This document shows positions 45,669 to 54,659 of a stretch of 64,000 nucleotides of DNA, piece after piece. Source of the DNA: Thalassospira alkalitolerans (GTDB lineage Bacteria > Pseudomonadota > Alphaproteobacteria > Rhodospirillales > Thalassospiraceae); contig NZ_JFKB01000014.1 in NCBI RefSeq assembly GCF_002115745.1, forward strand, positions 1 through 64,000, given 5' to 3'. The number at the start of each line of letters is the position of its first letter. Position 1 is the first letter of the stretch. The notes beneath the pieces were generated by a model that ran no database searches, was not told the origin of the DNA, and saw only the letters and a list, made by a program, of their open reading frames with translations. Made by a program: the position numbers and the translations under genes.

Positions 45669-47489
45669 TTATGATCCGCTGCGCTTGCGCTGATAAAGCG
45701 CATTAAGTTGCGCGCCATAAGCGTCACGGATTTTGTGGCGACGGATTTTCATCGACGGGGTCAGCATTTCGTTATCGATTGAAAACGCTGTCTCGGCAAA
45801 GATAAAGCTTCGGACTTTTTCAATCGTTGAGACGCGCCGATTGACGATGTCGATGGCAGATCGGATTTTCTTGCGGAATTCTTCGTTGGTGCCAAGGGCA
45901 TCGATGTTGTTGTCGATCCCGTTTTCTTTGGCGAACTCGCGCATGAAATCTTCGTCCGGCCACAAGACCGCGACCAGATAGGGTTTATCATCGCCGTAAA
46001 CCATGGCTTGGGAAATTTCGGTCTCAAGGGTCAGAAGCCCCTCGATCCGCTGTGGCGAGATATTGTCGCCCCCCGAATTGACGATGATATCCTTTTTGCG
46101 GTCTGTGATGACAAGGCTGCCTTCTTCGTCGAACTTGCCGATATCGCCGGTATGCAACCAGCCATCAATGATGGCGGCAGCGGTGACTTCGGGCAGGTTC
46201 CAGTAACCTTTCATCATGCTTTCGCCACGCAGCAGGATTTCGCCATCCTCGGCAATCTTGGCCTCGGCCCCGACCATCGGCGGGCCGACCGAACGCAGTT
46301 TGTTGTTTTCGGCACGGTTGCACGAAACCACCGGGGAAAATTCGGTTTGGCCGTATCCTTGCAGGACACGAATGCCGCACGATACGAACAAGACGCCCAA
46401 TTCGTAGTTTAGCGGCCCGCCACCCGATACCATTGCCTTGATCCGCCCCCCGAAACGCTGGCGCAATTTTCGGCGCAGCAGAATTTCGCATAGCAGGTTC
46501 TGGATTTTTTCGATCAGGGTCAGACGCTGTTTTTCATAAGTCTTGCGGCCAAGCTTGAGCGTCAGGTTAAACAGCTTTTGCTTGAAGCCGCCTTCCTTTT
46601 CGACCATGCGGCTCATACGCTGATAAAGCATTTCATAAAGGCGCGGCACGGCCGTCATGATGGTTGGGCGGACTTCGGCCAGGTTGGCGGCCAGCTTGTC
46701 AATGCTTTCGGCGTAATAGATTTGGGCGCCGATGCTCATGGGGAAGTAAAGCCCGGCGGTATGTTCATAGGAATGTGACAGCGGCAGGAAAGACAGGAAG
46801 ACTTCGTCCTCGATGCCCAGTGTTTCGATGATGTCAAACGCCCCCATGCAGTTTGACAGGATCGCGCCATGGCTTAACATCACACCCTTGGGCGCGCCGC
46901 CGGTGCCCGATGTATAAATCAGGCAGGCCAGTTGATCGCGCTTAATGCCCGAAACCCAGGCGTCAACATCATCGGTCAGACCGCGACCCTGCGAAATCAC
47001 ATCCTGCCAGCGGGTGATGGTGATATCGCCGACAAAGCTTTGGCCCCAGTCTTCCATCGTGATTGCATGACGGCAGCGACCACTATCAAGGGCAGCGTGC
47101 AAAAATGGCTGGGCCAGTTTTTTGGTCGAAATAATGGCAATGCCCGCACCGCTATCTTCGATCGCGTGCAGATGATCGCGTTCGGTATTGGTGGTATAGG
47201 CCGGAACCGTTAAGGCGCCGACACACATGATTGCCAGATCGGCAATACCCCATTCGGTGCGGTTCTCCGACACCAGAAGAACCCTGTCGCCGGGGCGGAC
47301 ACCGATTTTGTAAAGCGACCTTGCCAGGGCGCGCACCTGATCGGCGGCGTCATTCCAACTGGTCGCAATAAATTCCCCCGTCTCGCCGTCCTTGGTCCAT
47401 AAGAACGGTGCATCCCCGTATTTTTCAGCTTGTTTGAAAAACATCGACGGCAAGTTCTGCCAATCGGCATAATCCTGCAGTTTCGTCAT
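45669..47489 (-). CDS. long-chain fatty-acid-CoA ligase (AMP-forming)
   Basis: 606 residues of the ACSL/FadD15-like branch. The phosphate-binding P-loop is YTSGTGGAPKGVMLSHG (usual threonine-rich loop), GYGQTEFSPVVS is the acyl-adenylate motif A5, and WLHTGDIGKFDEEGSLVITDRKKDIIVNSGGDNISPQRIE carries the hinge. It activates fatty acids to acyl-CoA at the cytoplasmic membrane. Downstream of it lies the small kinase gene. A perfect inverted repeat 40 bp upstream of its start may be its operator. Confidence 0.93.
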   Translation of the reverse strand: MTKLQDYADWQNLPSMFFKQAEKYGDAPFLWTKDGETGEFIATSWNDAADQVRALARSLYKIGVRPGDRVLLVSENRTEWGIADLAIMCVGALTVPAYTTNTERDHLHAIEDSGAGIAIISTKKLAQPFLHAALDSGRCRHAITMEDWGQSFVGDITITRWQDVISQGRGLTDDVDAWVSGIKRDQLACLIYTSGTGGAPKGVMLSHGAILSNCMGAFDIIETLGIEDEVFLSFLPLSHSYEHTAGLYFPMSIGAQIYYAESIDKLAANLAEVRPTIMTAVPRLYEMLYQRMSRMVEKEGGFKQKLFNLTLKLGRKTYEKQRLTLIEKIQNLLCEILLRRKLRQRFGGRIKAMVSGGGPLNYELGVLFVSCGIRVLQGYGQTEFSPVVSCNRAENNKLRSVGPPMVGAEAKIAEDGEILLRGESMMKGYWNLPEVTAAAIIDGWLHTGDIGKFDEEGSLVITDRKKDIIVNSGGDNISPQRIEGLLTLETEISQAMVYGDDKPYLVAVLWPDEDFMREFAKENGIDNNIDALGTNEEFRKKIRSAIDIVNRRVSTIEKVRSFIFAETAFSIDNEMLTPSMKIRRHKIRDAYGAQLNALYQRKRSGS

Positions 47490-47528
47490 GACGCTTCCTT
47501 GCCTGGTTGTCGTTTCTATTGTCGTTAA

Positions 47529-47552
47529 AACAGTGATCTTTGCGTCACTGTT
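47529..47552. promoter_or_regulatory. inverted repeat upstream of the acyl-CoA ligase gene
   Basis: AACAGTGA (47529-47536) and TCACTGTT (47545-47552) are perfect arms around TCTTTGCG, 40 bp from the start codon. The spacing suits a dimeric repressor of the TetR or GntR type, plausible for fatty-acid control. No regulator gene is adjacent. Confidence 0.45.
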
Positions 47553-47928
47553 CAGGCCGAGGCCCGGCCGTGATGGTAATGCTTGTCGGTGGCTTCGAAA
47601 AGCACTGTCTTTTCCATCGCAGATACGCTCGACTGATCGTTTTTGTTATCAGGGATTGCGTTGTTGCGCAGCCGGAAAATGATGATCGGGGCGTTCAAAT
47701 GCATGGCAAGTCACATCATTGGAAAAATTCGTTGATATTGATTGATCTTAGCGATTTCCCAAGCCGGGTTCAAACCGCTATTGTTAATCTGAAATTTCGC
47801 CCGGTTCGTATGCTGATAATGGCAAAGCTGTGATCTGCACTGGCATAGCTGGCTTTGGCATCATATATCGGGCATGAGTGTTTGGGACCGCAAAGGTCCG
47901 ATTGCCTTATTGACTGTCTGGAGGACAA
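47553..47928. other. intergenic region between the acyl-CoA ligase and oligoendopeptidase genes
   Basis: 376 bp without a supportable gene. A frame at 47540-47833 has no family resemblance and unusual composition. CTGGAGGACAA just before 47929 is the ribosome-binding site for pepF. Confidence 0.4.
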
Positions 47929-49704
47929 ATGAACGCGATCGACAAGAATTTGCCGACTTGGGATCTGACCGATCTCTATAACGATCCCAAAGACCCGGCC
48001 ATCCGGCGCGATCTTGATGATGCCAAAGCCCGTTCTGATGCCTTCCAGAAAACCTATCAGGGCAAGCTTGCCGGTCTTTCGGGCGATGAACTTGCCGCTG
48101 CAATTGCCGAATACGAAGCCGTTAGCGAAGTGTGCGGCCGGATCGGCTCGTTTGCGCAGCTGCTGTATGCCGGGGATGGCTCGGACGCGGCCATTGGCCA
48201 GTTCTATCAATCCGTTCAGGAAGAAATGACCAGCATTTCCAGCCTGTCGCTGTTCTTTGGGCTTGAAATCAACCGCATTGAAGAAGACGTTCTTTCGGCG
48301 AAATATGACGAAAGCGAAGCCCTGCGTCGCTATCGTCCGTGGTTGGATGAAAACCGGGCGTTTCGCCCGCATCAGCTTTCGGATGAGGTCGAGCAGGTTT
48401 TGCATGAGCGCCGCGTTGCCGGATCAAGTGCCTGGGTGCGTTTGTTTGATCAGACGATGGCCGATCTTCGTTTCCCGTTGAACGGTGAAGACCTGACGAT
48501 GTCCGATGTCGCCAATATGCTGTCTTCGACCAAGGTCGAGGAACGCAAGGCGGCTGCCAAATCCATCGGTGATGTGCTGGGCAAGAACATCAAACTTCTG
48601 GCCCATATCACCAATACGCTGGCCAAGGACAAGGAAATTGACGACCGGTTGCGCAAATTTGCAACCCCGGTTTCGGCACGCAACCTGTCCAATCAGGTCG
48701 AAGACGAAGTGGTCGAAGCGCTTAATTCCGCTGTGGCAAGCAGCCATGCCGATCTGTCGCATCGATATTACCGCCTGAAAGCCAAATGGTTTGGGGTTGA
48801 TCAGCTTGATTATTGGGATCGCAATGCACCGCTGCCCGATGATGATGACCGTCATATCGCATGGGAAACCGCGCGCAGCACGGTTCTGAAAGCCTATGGT
48901 GAGTTCTCGCCGGAACTGGCGGAAGTTGGTCAGAAGTTCTTTGATAATCCATGGATTGATGTGCCGCCGCGTGCCGGAAAATCATCGGGGGCCTTTGCCC
49001 ATCCGACGGTGCCATCGGCGCATCCGTATCTGTTGCTGAACTATCATGGCAAAACCCGCGATGTGATGACGCTGGCCCATGAACTTGGCCATGGCGTGCA
49101 TCAGGTTTTGGCCGGCGAGCAGGGCTATTTCCTGTCTGATACGCCATTGACCCTAGCCGAAACCGCATCGGTATTTGGGGAAATGCTGACGTTCCAGTCG
49201 ATGTTGCGGGCGGAAACTGATCCGAAGATGAAGCGCATCATGTTGGCCGGCAAGGTTGAGGATATGCTCAACACCGTCGTGCGTCAGATTGCGTTCTTTG
49301 AATTTGAAAAACGCGTTCATGAGAAACGCCGTGAAGGTGAATTGACGGTTGATGAGATCGGCGAGATCTGGATCGCCGTACAACATGAAAGTCTGGGCGA
49401 TGCGATTAAATACGAGGACGAGTATAAATATTACTGGTCCTATATCCCGCATTTCATCCACTCGCCGTTTTATGTCTATGCCTATGCGTTTGGCGATTGC
49501 CTCGTAAATTCACTGTATGACGTTTACGAAAATGCCGAAGACGGCTTCTCGCAGAAATATTTCGATATGCTGAAAGCGGGCGGCACCAAGCGGCATCAGG
49601 AATTACTGGCGCCGTTTGGTTTGGATGCGTCCGACCCGGCATTCTGGCAACGCGGTTTGAACATGATCAAACGCATGATCGACGAGTTGGAGGAGCTTTC
49701 CTAA
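47929..49704 (+). CDS. pepF: M3 family oligoendopeptidase F
   Basis: 591 residues. The zinc motif HELGH is at 384-388 (MTLAHELGHGVHQVL), with the third ligand expected in LAETASVFGEML about 25 residues later. Helical PepF/M3B fold; N-terminus TWDLTDLYNDPKDPAI is typical. It degrades short peptides in the cytosol. Followed after 1 bp by the UbiB-family gene, a pairing seen in other alphaproteobacteria, so they are one transcript. Confidence 0.94.
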   Translation: MNAIDKNLPTWDLTDLYNDPKDPAIRRDLDDAKARSDAFQKTYQGKLAGLSGDELAAAIAEYEAVSEVCGRIGSFAQLLYAGDGSDAAIGQFYQSVQEEMTSISSLSLFFGLEINRIEEDVLSAKYDESEALRRYRPWLDENRAFRPHQLSDEVEQVLHERRVAGSSAWVRLFDQTMADLRFPLNGEDLTMSDVANMLSSTKVEERKAAAKSIGDVLGKNIKLLAHITNTLAKDKEIDDRLRKFATPVSARNLSNQVEDEVVEALNSAVASSHADLSHRYYRLKAKWFGVDQLDYWDRNAPLPDDDDRHIAWETARSTVLKAYGEFSPELAEVGQKFFDNPWIDVPPRAGKSSGAFAHPTVPSAHPYLLLNYHGKTRDVMTLAHELGHGVHQVLAGEQGYFLSDTPLTLAETASVFGEMLTFQSMLRAETDPKMKRIMLAGKVEDMLNTVVRQIAFFEFEKRVHEKRREGELTVDEIGEIWIAVQHESLGDAIKYEDEYKYYWSYIPHFIHSPFYVYAYAFGDCLVNSLYDVYENAEDGFSQKYFDMLKAGGTKRHQELLAPFGLDASDPAFWQRGLNMIKRMIDELEELS

Positions 49705-49705
49705 G

Positions 49706-51082
49706 ATGAGCGATGACGACGATTACACCGCCCCTTCGGAAGAAAATCGTTTCGGCGGGCGGGTTCGTCGTTATGCCAAGGTGGGGGCGTCGGCCGGGAA
49801 ACTGGCCGCGCGCCTTGCCACAGGAAAAATGTTCGGCGGCGATATTGATCATGCAAAATACGCCGCCGAGCTAACATCCGCGCTTGGCGGGCTTAAGGGC
49901 CCGTTGATGAAGGTCGCGCAAATTCTGTCGACCATCCCCGATGCTTTGCCCAAGGAATACACCCAGGCCCTTGCCACCCTTCAGGCCGATGCGCCCAGCA
50001 TGGGGTGGTTGTTTGTCAAACGTCGCATGCGCAGCGAACTTGGCGCGGGGTGGCAATCCCGCTTTGCTGAGTTTAGCCATGATGCGGTGGCGGCGGCATC
50101 ACTGGGGCAGGTTCACCGTGCGACGCTTTTGGATGGGCGCGATGTCGCCTGCAAACTGCAATATCCAGATATGTCAGCAACGGTCGAGGCTGACCTTAAA
50201 CAACTACGTGCTGCCTTTGCGATTTATCGCCGTTATGACAGCGCGATTGATGCCGAAAATATCCAGTTGGAACTGAGTGCTCGCCTGCGCGAGGAACTTG
50301 ATTACGAACGCGAAGCCCAAAATATGGGGCTTTATCGTCATATGCTGGCGGCCGAGGATTGCGTGCATGTGCCCGAACCGGTTGCAGAATTGACGACCAA
50401 GCGTCTGTTGACCATGACTTGGCAAACGGGCCAGAAATTCCAGAACTTTCTTGATGGAAATCCCGATCAGCAAGCGCGCAATCAGGTGGCGCTGAATATG
50501 TTCCGGGCGTGGTATGTGCCGTTTTATCGCTATGGTGTGATCCATGGTGATCCGCATCTTGGCAACTATTCGCTCCGCGATGATGGTACGGTTAATCTGC
50601 TTGATTTTGGCTGTATCAGGATCTTTACACCCACCTTCGTCAATGCCGTGATTACGTTGTACGAGGCGCTTCGTGACAAGGACGAGGATAAGGCGGTTTT
50701 TGCCTATCAAAGCTGGGGCTTTGATAATCCATCACGGGAACTGATTGATGTTCTGAACATCTGGGCTGGCTTTGTTTATGGCCCGATCCTTGATGATCGG
50801 GAACGCCGAATGGATGAAACCAATTCGGTGGCCTATGGCGCAGAAGTTGCCGGGAAAGTTCATCGGGAACTGCGCCGTGTCGGTGGCGTCAAGCCGCCGC
50901 GTGAGTTTGTTCTGGTGGACCGGGCGGCCGTTGGGCTTGGCGCAGTGTTCCTGCGTCTTGATGCGCATCTGAACTGGTATCAGATTTTCAATGATCTGGT
51001 CGGTGGTTTTGATGTTGATAAGCTTGCGCGTAATCAGGAAACGGCCCTGCAATCTGTGGGGTTGGTCCGCCCCGAAGACTGA
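49706..51082 (+). CDS. ABC1/UbiB family atypical kinase
   Basis: 458 residues. The KxGQ-type motif is here LKGPLMKVAQILSTIPDALP, and the A-rich loop ASLGQVHRA, catalytic VIHGDPHLGNYSL and metal-binding LDFG (NLLDFGCIRIF) are present. UbiB/COQ8-like ATPases support ubiquinone synthesis, often by extracting lipid intermediates from the membrane. This is the shorter ABC1 group common in alphaproteobacteria rather than the classical UbiB with C-terminal membrane helices. I see no C-terminal transmembrane pair. Translationally coupled to pepF. Confidence 0.88.
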   Translation: MSDDDDYTAPSEENRFGGRVRRYAKVGASAGKLAARLATGKMFGGDIDHAKYAAELTSALGGLKGPLMKVAQILSTIPDALPKEYTQALATLQADAPSMGWLFVKRRMRSELGAGWQSRFAEFSHDAVAAASLGQVHRATLLDGRDVACKLQYPDMSATVEADLKQLRAAFAIYRRYDSAIDAENIQLELSARLREELDYEREAQNMGLYRHMLAAEDCVHVPEPVAELTTKRLLTMTWQTGQKFQNFLDGNPDQQARNQVALNMFRAWYVPFYRYGVIHGDPHLGNYSLRDDGTVNLLDFGCIRIFTPTFVNAVITLYEALRDKDEDKAVFAYQSWGFDNPSRELIDVLNIWAGFVYGPILDDRERRMDETNSVAYGAEVAGKVHRELRRVGGVKPPREFVLVDRAAVGLGAVFLRLDAHLNWYQIFNDLVGGFDVDKLARNQETALQSVGLVRPED

Positions 51083-51123
51083 TTATCCCTTGCGCTTATA
51101 AACGCAATCTTCTGGTCGCATTG

Positions 51124-51609
51124 TTATGCATGACGTTTGGGGGCGTCCTGAATTGCATCGGCAAATTTGCGCATCAGCCGTGCCAGATTGTCGATATCTT
51201 GTTGGTCCCATTCTTCAAATATTGCCAGACCAAGCCGTTCACGCGCCTGATCTATGGCGTCGGTCATTTTCTTGCCGAGGGGGGCGATGATTGCATGCCG
51301 GACGCGTTTATCGGTTTGCCCCGGTTCGCGTTTGATCAGGTCGAGGCTTTCAAGTTTGGCGACCTGTCTGCTGACGGTGGTGTGGTCACGGCCAACCCGG
51401 TCGGCCAAATCAACAACCCCGATCGGACCCAGTTTTTCAATAACGACCAGTAACGGGAACAGGGCGCGATCCAGCGTGATGCCTGCTTCATTCATCATGT
51501 GTTCGTCGCGTTGCGGGCGGTTCATGACGCTGATGATATCGATCAGGGCGGTGTGAAGGGTTCTCATCTGTTTTTTAATATGTGTATTTTGCACGCTTTT
51601 CGTTGACAC
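51124..51609 (-). CDS. MarR family transcriptional regulator
   Basis: 161 residues from a GTG at 51609 (GGGGAAC upstream); an ATG at 51567 is possible but lacks a ribosome-binding site. Winged helix-turn-helix around VVDLADRVGRDHTTVSRQVAKLESLDLIKR with the wing GQTDKRVRHAIIAPLG. A dimeric repressor is expected, with ligand unknown. It is divergent from the DUF4405-like membrane protein and probably regulates it; ACAC-GAA-GTGT (about 51607-51617) and GTG-N7-CAC near 51630 are candidate sites overlapping its own start. Confidence 0.9.
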   Translation of the reverse strand: MSTKSVQNTHIKKQMRTLHTALIDIISVMNRPQRDEHMMNEAGITLDRALFPLLVVIEKLGPIGVVDLADRVGRDHTTVSRQVAKLESLDLIKREPGQTDKRVRHAIIAPLGKKMTDAIDQARERLGLAIFEEWDQQDIDNLARLMRKFADAIQDAPKRHA

Positions 51610-51760
51610 GAAGTGTTCCCCAATTTATGTGAATAATACACGCACTATTGCATGGCGCATGGTGGCGATGCCATGGGAATTTGTGGTGGAATTCTTGGTC
51701 TTTTTACGCAGACCAAGCCGGAACCACCACGATGCGACCCGTTACATATCGGATGACATA

Positions 51761-52258
51761 ATGCAGAAATTTCTTTCCTTACGCAGTTGGGCGACGCAAC
51801 TCACAATCGGCTCCTTTCTGTTGATGTCGGGAACGGGAATTCTTTTGTTTTTTGAATTTGAAGAAGGACTTACAGCCGTCGTCCATCAATGGCTGTCCTG
51901 GTTCTTTGTCATCGGAGCCGTGGCGCATATTGTCATCAATTTTCGACCCTTCAAAAATCGCCTGAAATCCGGCTGGGGCAAGGCCTGTGTGGTGGTCTTT
52001 GGTGTCGCTTTTATGGCATCCTGTTTTTCCTGGGGAATGGTAACCGGCCCGCAATTGGAGCGCCCGATTGAGGAGGCACTGGTTTATGCACCCTTGTCTG
52101 CATTGGCGGCGGTAAGTCAGATCAGTTCGGATGACCTGATCCGAAAGCTTGCAGGGCACGGCGTTACCGCAAGCAGCAACCAATCGATTTATGATTTGTC
52201 GATCCGTTCCGGTGTTGACGAGAATGAATTGCTTGGATTTGTTTTTTTGTCGAATTGA
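51761..52258 (+). CDS. small membrane protein, DUF4405-like
   Basis: 165 residues from ATG 51761; a GTG at 51629 in frame would overlap the regulator's control region. Three hydrophobic segments: LTIGSFLLMSGTGILLFF, VVHQWLSWFFVIGAVAHIVI (with histidines placed as in haem-binding cytochrome b-like bundles) and CVVVFGVAFMASCFSWGMV. The C-terminus has a putative helix-turn-helix-like tail (IRKLAGHGVTASSNQSIYDL). DUF4405 proteins are unassigned, possibly b-type cytochrome-like. Divergent from MarR. Confidence 0.72.
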   Translation: MQKFLSLRSWATQLTIGSFLLMSGTGILLFFEFEEGLTAVVHQWLSWFFVIGAVAHIVINFRPFKNRLKSGWGKACVVVFGVAFMASCFSWGMVTGPQLERPIEEALVYAPLSALAAVSQISSDDLIRKLAGHGVTASSNQSIYDLSIRSGVDENELLGFVFLSN

Positions 52259-52800
52259 TATCGGCCAACCTGTTCTCGATATGCAGGCTGCGTGACATAT
52301 GCCTTTGTTTCGCGCAGCCCGATTGATCGGGGCAAGGTGCAATCTGCAATCTGATAAACGGTTGGTTCCTGTGGCGTCGAAACCGAATCGTCCGACCTGT
52401 ATTTATCAGATGCGAGTAGCAGCGCGCGCGAAAGAGGATGCAATTCCTGATTTCGGCGGGCATTGTTTGTCTGGCACAAGTCCGGCAACAAGCGATTTTT
52501 TCATTTTCCCTGCTTGCCTCATGGTTGATTTGGTGAAAACCTATGGGTGTGTTTGTCAATTAAAGTTAACTTTTCACGATGGCTGAAAATAGGGGAAACT
52601 ATCGCAAATCAATGGCCTAATTCTATCTTGTCAGGATCAGGACCTGTTACCGGATGGAAATAATCTGTGCGGAAAGTCACACATGATTACATTGATGTGA
52701 TGTGAACTTAAATTAAGTTAAACTGATTTTTTATCGGTTTTTGATATTGTCGAAGCCGGGAAGAAATCGCATCTTGCATTCAGCGCAGACAAGGCAGGGC
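52259..52800. other. long intergenic region with AT-rich palindromes
   Basis: No supportable gene over about 540 bp, and the short frames here have no recognisable content. It holds the palindromes AAAGTTAACTTT (52562-52573) and AACTTAA-A-TTAAGTT (52705-52719), and an imperfect dyad AACTGAT-TTTTT-ATCGGTT (about 52720-52738). Base composition shifts to AT-rich around 52680-52750, consistent with a promoter for what follows. Possibly a decayed gene in the first 250 bp. Confidence 0.4.
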
Positions 52801-52814
52801 GTCATTGATTGTTT

Positions 52815-52930
52815 GTCCTGAGCACCAGTGGCGGGTGGGACCTGACTTGTTACCAAGGCTTTGCGGCCTTGGAGTGCGTGGTGGGAAAGCGGGCGGTTTC
52901 TTCTGTTAAAGCGGAAGAACCGCCTTTTTT
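52815..52930 (+). ncRNA. candidate structured RNA or leader ending in a strong terminator, upstream of pntAA
   Basis: Three consecutive hairpins: GTCC..GGAC (52815-52841, inner CACC/GGTG), CCAAGGC-TTTGCG-GCCTTGG (52853-52872), and GGCGGTTTCTTC / GAAGAACCGCC (52892-52924) followed by six T. No gene ends before it on this strand for over 550 bp, so the terminator must end a small RNA or a leader transcript of the pnt operon. It matches no RNA family that I recognise. Confidence 0.45.
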
Positions 52931-53059
52931 CTTCCCGGGCAAGGGGTATCGTGGCCAATCTGGTGCGTTGCGTGCCAGATATGGATCACGTTGTATAAAA
53001 ACGATAAAAACAAAAATACCGTGCTTATTCATGATGTTTAGGGAAGGAGGTTGAACGCG

Positions 53060-54223
53060 ATGAAACTGGCCGTTCCAAAGGAAATATGGCCCGGGGAAAA
53101 GCGCGTTGCCGTCACGCCAGACACCGTCAAGAAATTGATTGGTCTGGGGTTTGACGTTGCAATCGAAGCTGGTGCCGGAACAGATGCCGCCATACCGGAT
53201 GATCGCTTTGCCGATGCCGGGGCGACAATCGTCAAAACGATGAAAGCCACCGTCAAGGATGCCGATGTCATCCTGAAGGTGCGCCCGCCGGTCGTGGATG
53301 GCAAAACCGACGAGCTTGCCGCCTATAAAAAGGGTGCAGCCGTTATTGCCTTGCTGGATCCCTATGATCGCAAGGATCTTATTGAAAAAATGGCGGCGGC
53401 GGGAGTTTCGTCCTTTGCCATGGAACTGATGCCGCGTATTTCACGCGCACAGTCGATGGATGTTCTGTCGTCGCAATCCAATCTGGCCGGTTATCGGTCG
53501 GTTATTGATGCCGCCCATGAATTTGGCCGGATTTATCCGATGATGATGACGGCCGCCGGGACCTTGCCGCCCGCCCGTATTGTTATTGTCGGCGCTGGTG
53601 TTGCCGGGCTTCAGGCCATCGCAACGGCCAAGCGTCTTGGTGCGGTGGTGTCCGCGTTTGATGTGCGCCCGGCTGTTAAGGAACAAGTGCAATCCCTTGG
53701 CGGGACCTTTATCGAAGTCGACGAAGACGATGCTGCCGATGGTGAAACATCTGGTGGTTACGCCAAGGAAATGTCGGATGAGTACAAGGCCAAACAGGCT
53801 GCCAAGCTTAAAGACGTTTTGGCCAAAACCGATATCGTGATTACCACGGCCCTGATTCCGGGCCGACCTGCGCCGCAAATCGTCACTGCCGATATGGTGG
53901 CGGGCATGAAGCCGGGATCGGTGATTATCGATCTTGCGGCGGAACGTGGCGGCAATGTTGCCGGGGCGAAACTTGGCGAAACAATTGTCACGGCCAATGG
54001 TGTTAAAATTATTGGCCCGGAAAACATCACAAGTTCCGTCGCCACCGACGCGACCGCGATGTATGCCAAGAACCTTTTGAACTTCATCACGCTGTCGGTC
54101 GACAAGGATAAGGGCACGCTGGTCTTTGATCCAAAAGACCAGATTATTGCCGAAACCATGCTGACCTGTGATGGCAAGGTTGTTCATCCGAAATTCGGTG
54201 GCGAGGAGGTGGCAAATGGCTGA
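53060..54223 (+). CDS. pntAA: proton-translocating NAD(P) transhydrogenase, subunit alpha part 1
   Basis: 387 residues from ATG 53060, with GGAAGGAGG 9 nt upstream. NAD-binding domain [41 protein letters not shown] and the Rossmann [31 protein letters not shown]. It is separate from the membrane part, the three-subunit arrangement of Rhodospirillum and relatives. It transfers hydride between NADH and NADP+ driven by the proton gradient, supplying NADPH. First gene of pntAA-AB-B. Confidence 0.96.
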   Translation: MKLAVPKEIWPGEKRVAVTPDTVKKLIGLGFDVAIEAGAGTDAAIPDDRFADAGATIVKTMKATVKDADVILKVRPPVVDGKTDELAAYKKGAAVIALLDPYDRKDLIEKMAAAGVSSFAMELMPRISRAQSMDVLSSQSNLAGYRSVIDAAHEFGRIYPMMMTAAGTLPPARIVIVGAGVAGLQAIATAKRLGAVVSAFDVRPAVKEQVQSLGGTFIEVDEDDAADGETSGGYAKEMSDEYKAKQAAKLKDVLAKTDIVITTALIPGRPAPQIVTADMVAGMKPGSVIIDLAAERGGNVAGAKLGETIVTANGVKIIGPENITSSVATDATAMYAKNLLNFITLSVDKDKGTLVFDPKDQIIAETMLTCDGKVVHPKFGGEEVANG

Positions 54224-54647
54224 TCAATCCGTAACCCAGAATGCAAACGAGCTGCGCGATGCAGCCCTGGGGCTGGCCGAAAAGGCCGCAAAGCTTGCCG
54301 ATAATCTGGCCCATCAGGCTGGTGATATGGCAACGAGCGCAACCACGGTTGTCCATACAAGCGGTGTTAGCCCGACGGTGCTTGGCCTGACGGTGTTTGT
54401 TCTGGCCTGCTTTGTTGGCTATTACGTTGTGTGGAAAGTTACCCCCGCCCTTCATTCGCCGTTGATGGCGGTGACCAATGCCATTTCATCGGTGATTATT
54501 GTTGGTGCGCTTTTGGCGGCTGGCCCGATTGAAATGAACCTGTCCAAGGTCATGGGTTTCCTTGCCGTGGTGCTGGCATCGGTCAACATCTTTGGCGGTT
54601 TCATCGTGGCGCAGCGCATGCTGCACATGTTTAAGAAAAAGAAGTAG
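54216..54647 (+). CDS. pntAB: transhydrogenase subunit alpha part 2 (membrane)
   Basis: 143 residues from ATG 54216 (GAGGAGGTGGC upstream, inside pntAA; 8-bp overlap). An N-terminal amphipathic helix is longer than usual for the subunit (about 45 residues, alanine/aspartate-rich). Three transmembrane helices follow ([57 protein letters not shown]). With PntB it forms the proton channel. Confidence 0.94.
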   Translation: MADQSVTQNANELRDAALGLAEKAAKLADNLAHQAGDMATSATTVVHTSGVSPTVLGLTVFVLACFVGYYVVWKVTPALHSPLMAVTNAISSVIIVGALLAAGPIEMNLSKVMGFLAVVLASVNIFGGFIVAQRMLHMFKKKK

Positions 54648-54659
54648 GGGGAACACACA

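Noticed and set aside
47540..47833. Short frames in the gap before pepF
   Set aside because: No family content, and no convincing start site.
52299..53054. Several 60-130-codon frames on both strands between the DUF4405-like gene and pntAA
   Set aside because: Compositions are random-like and the frames overlap each other; the region reads better as regulatory DNA plus an RNA.
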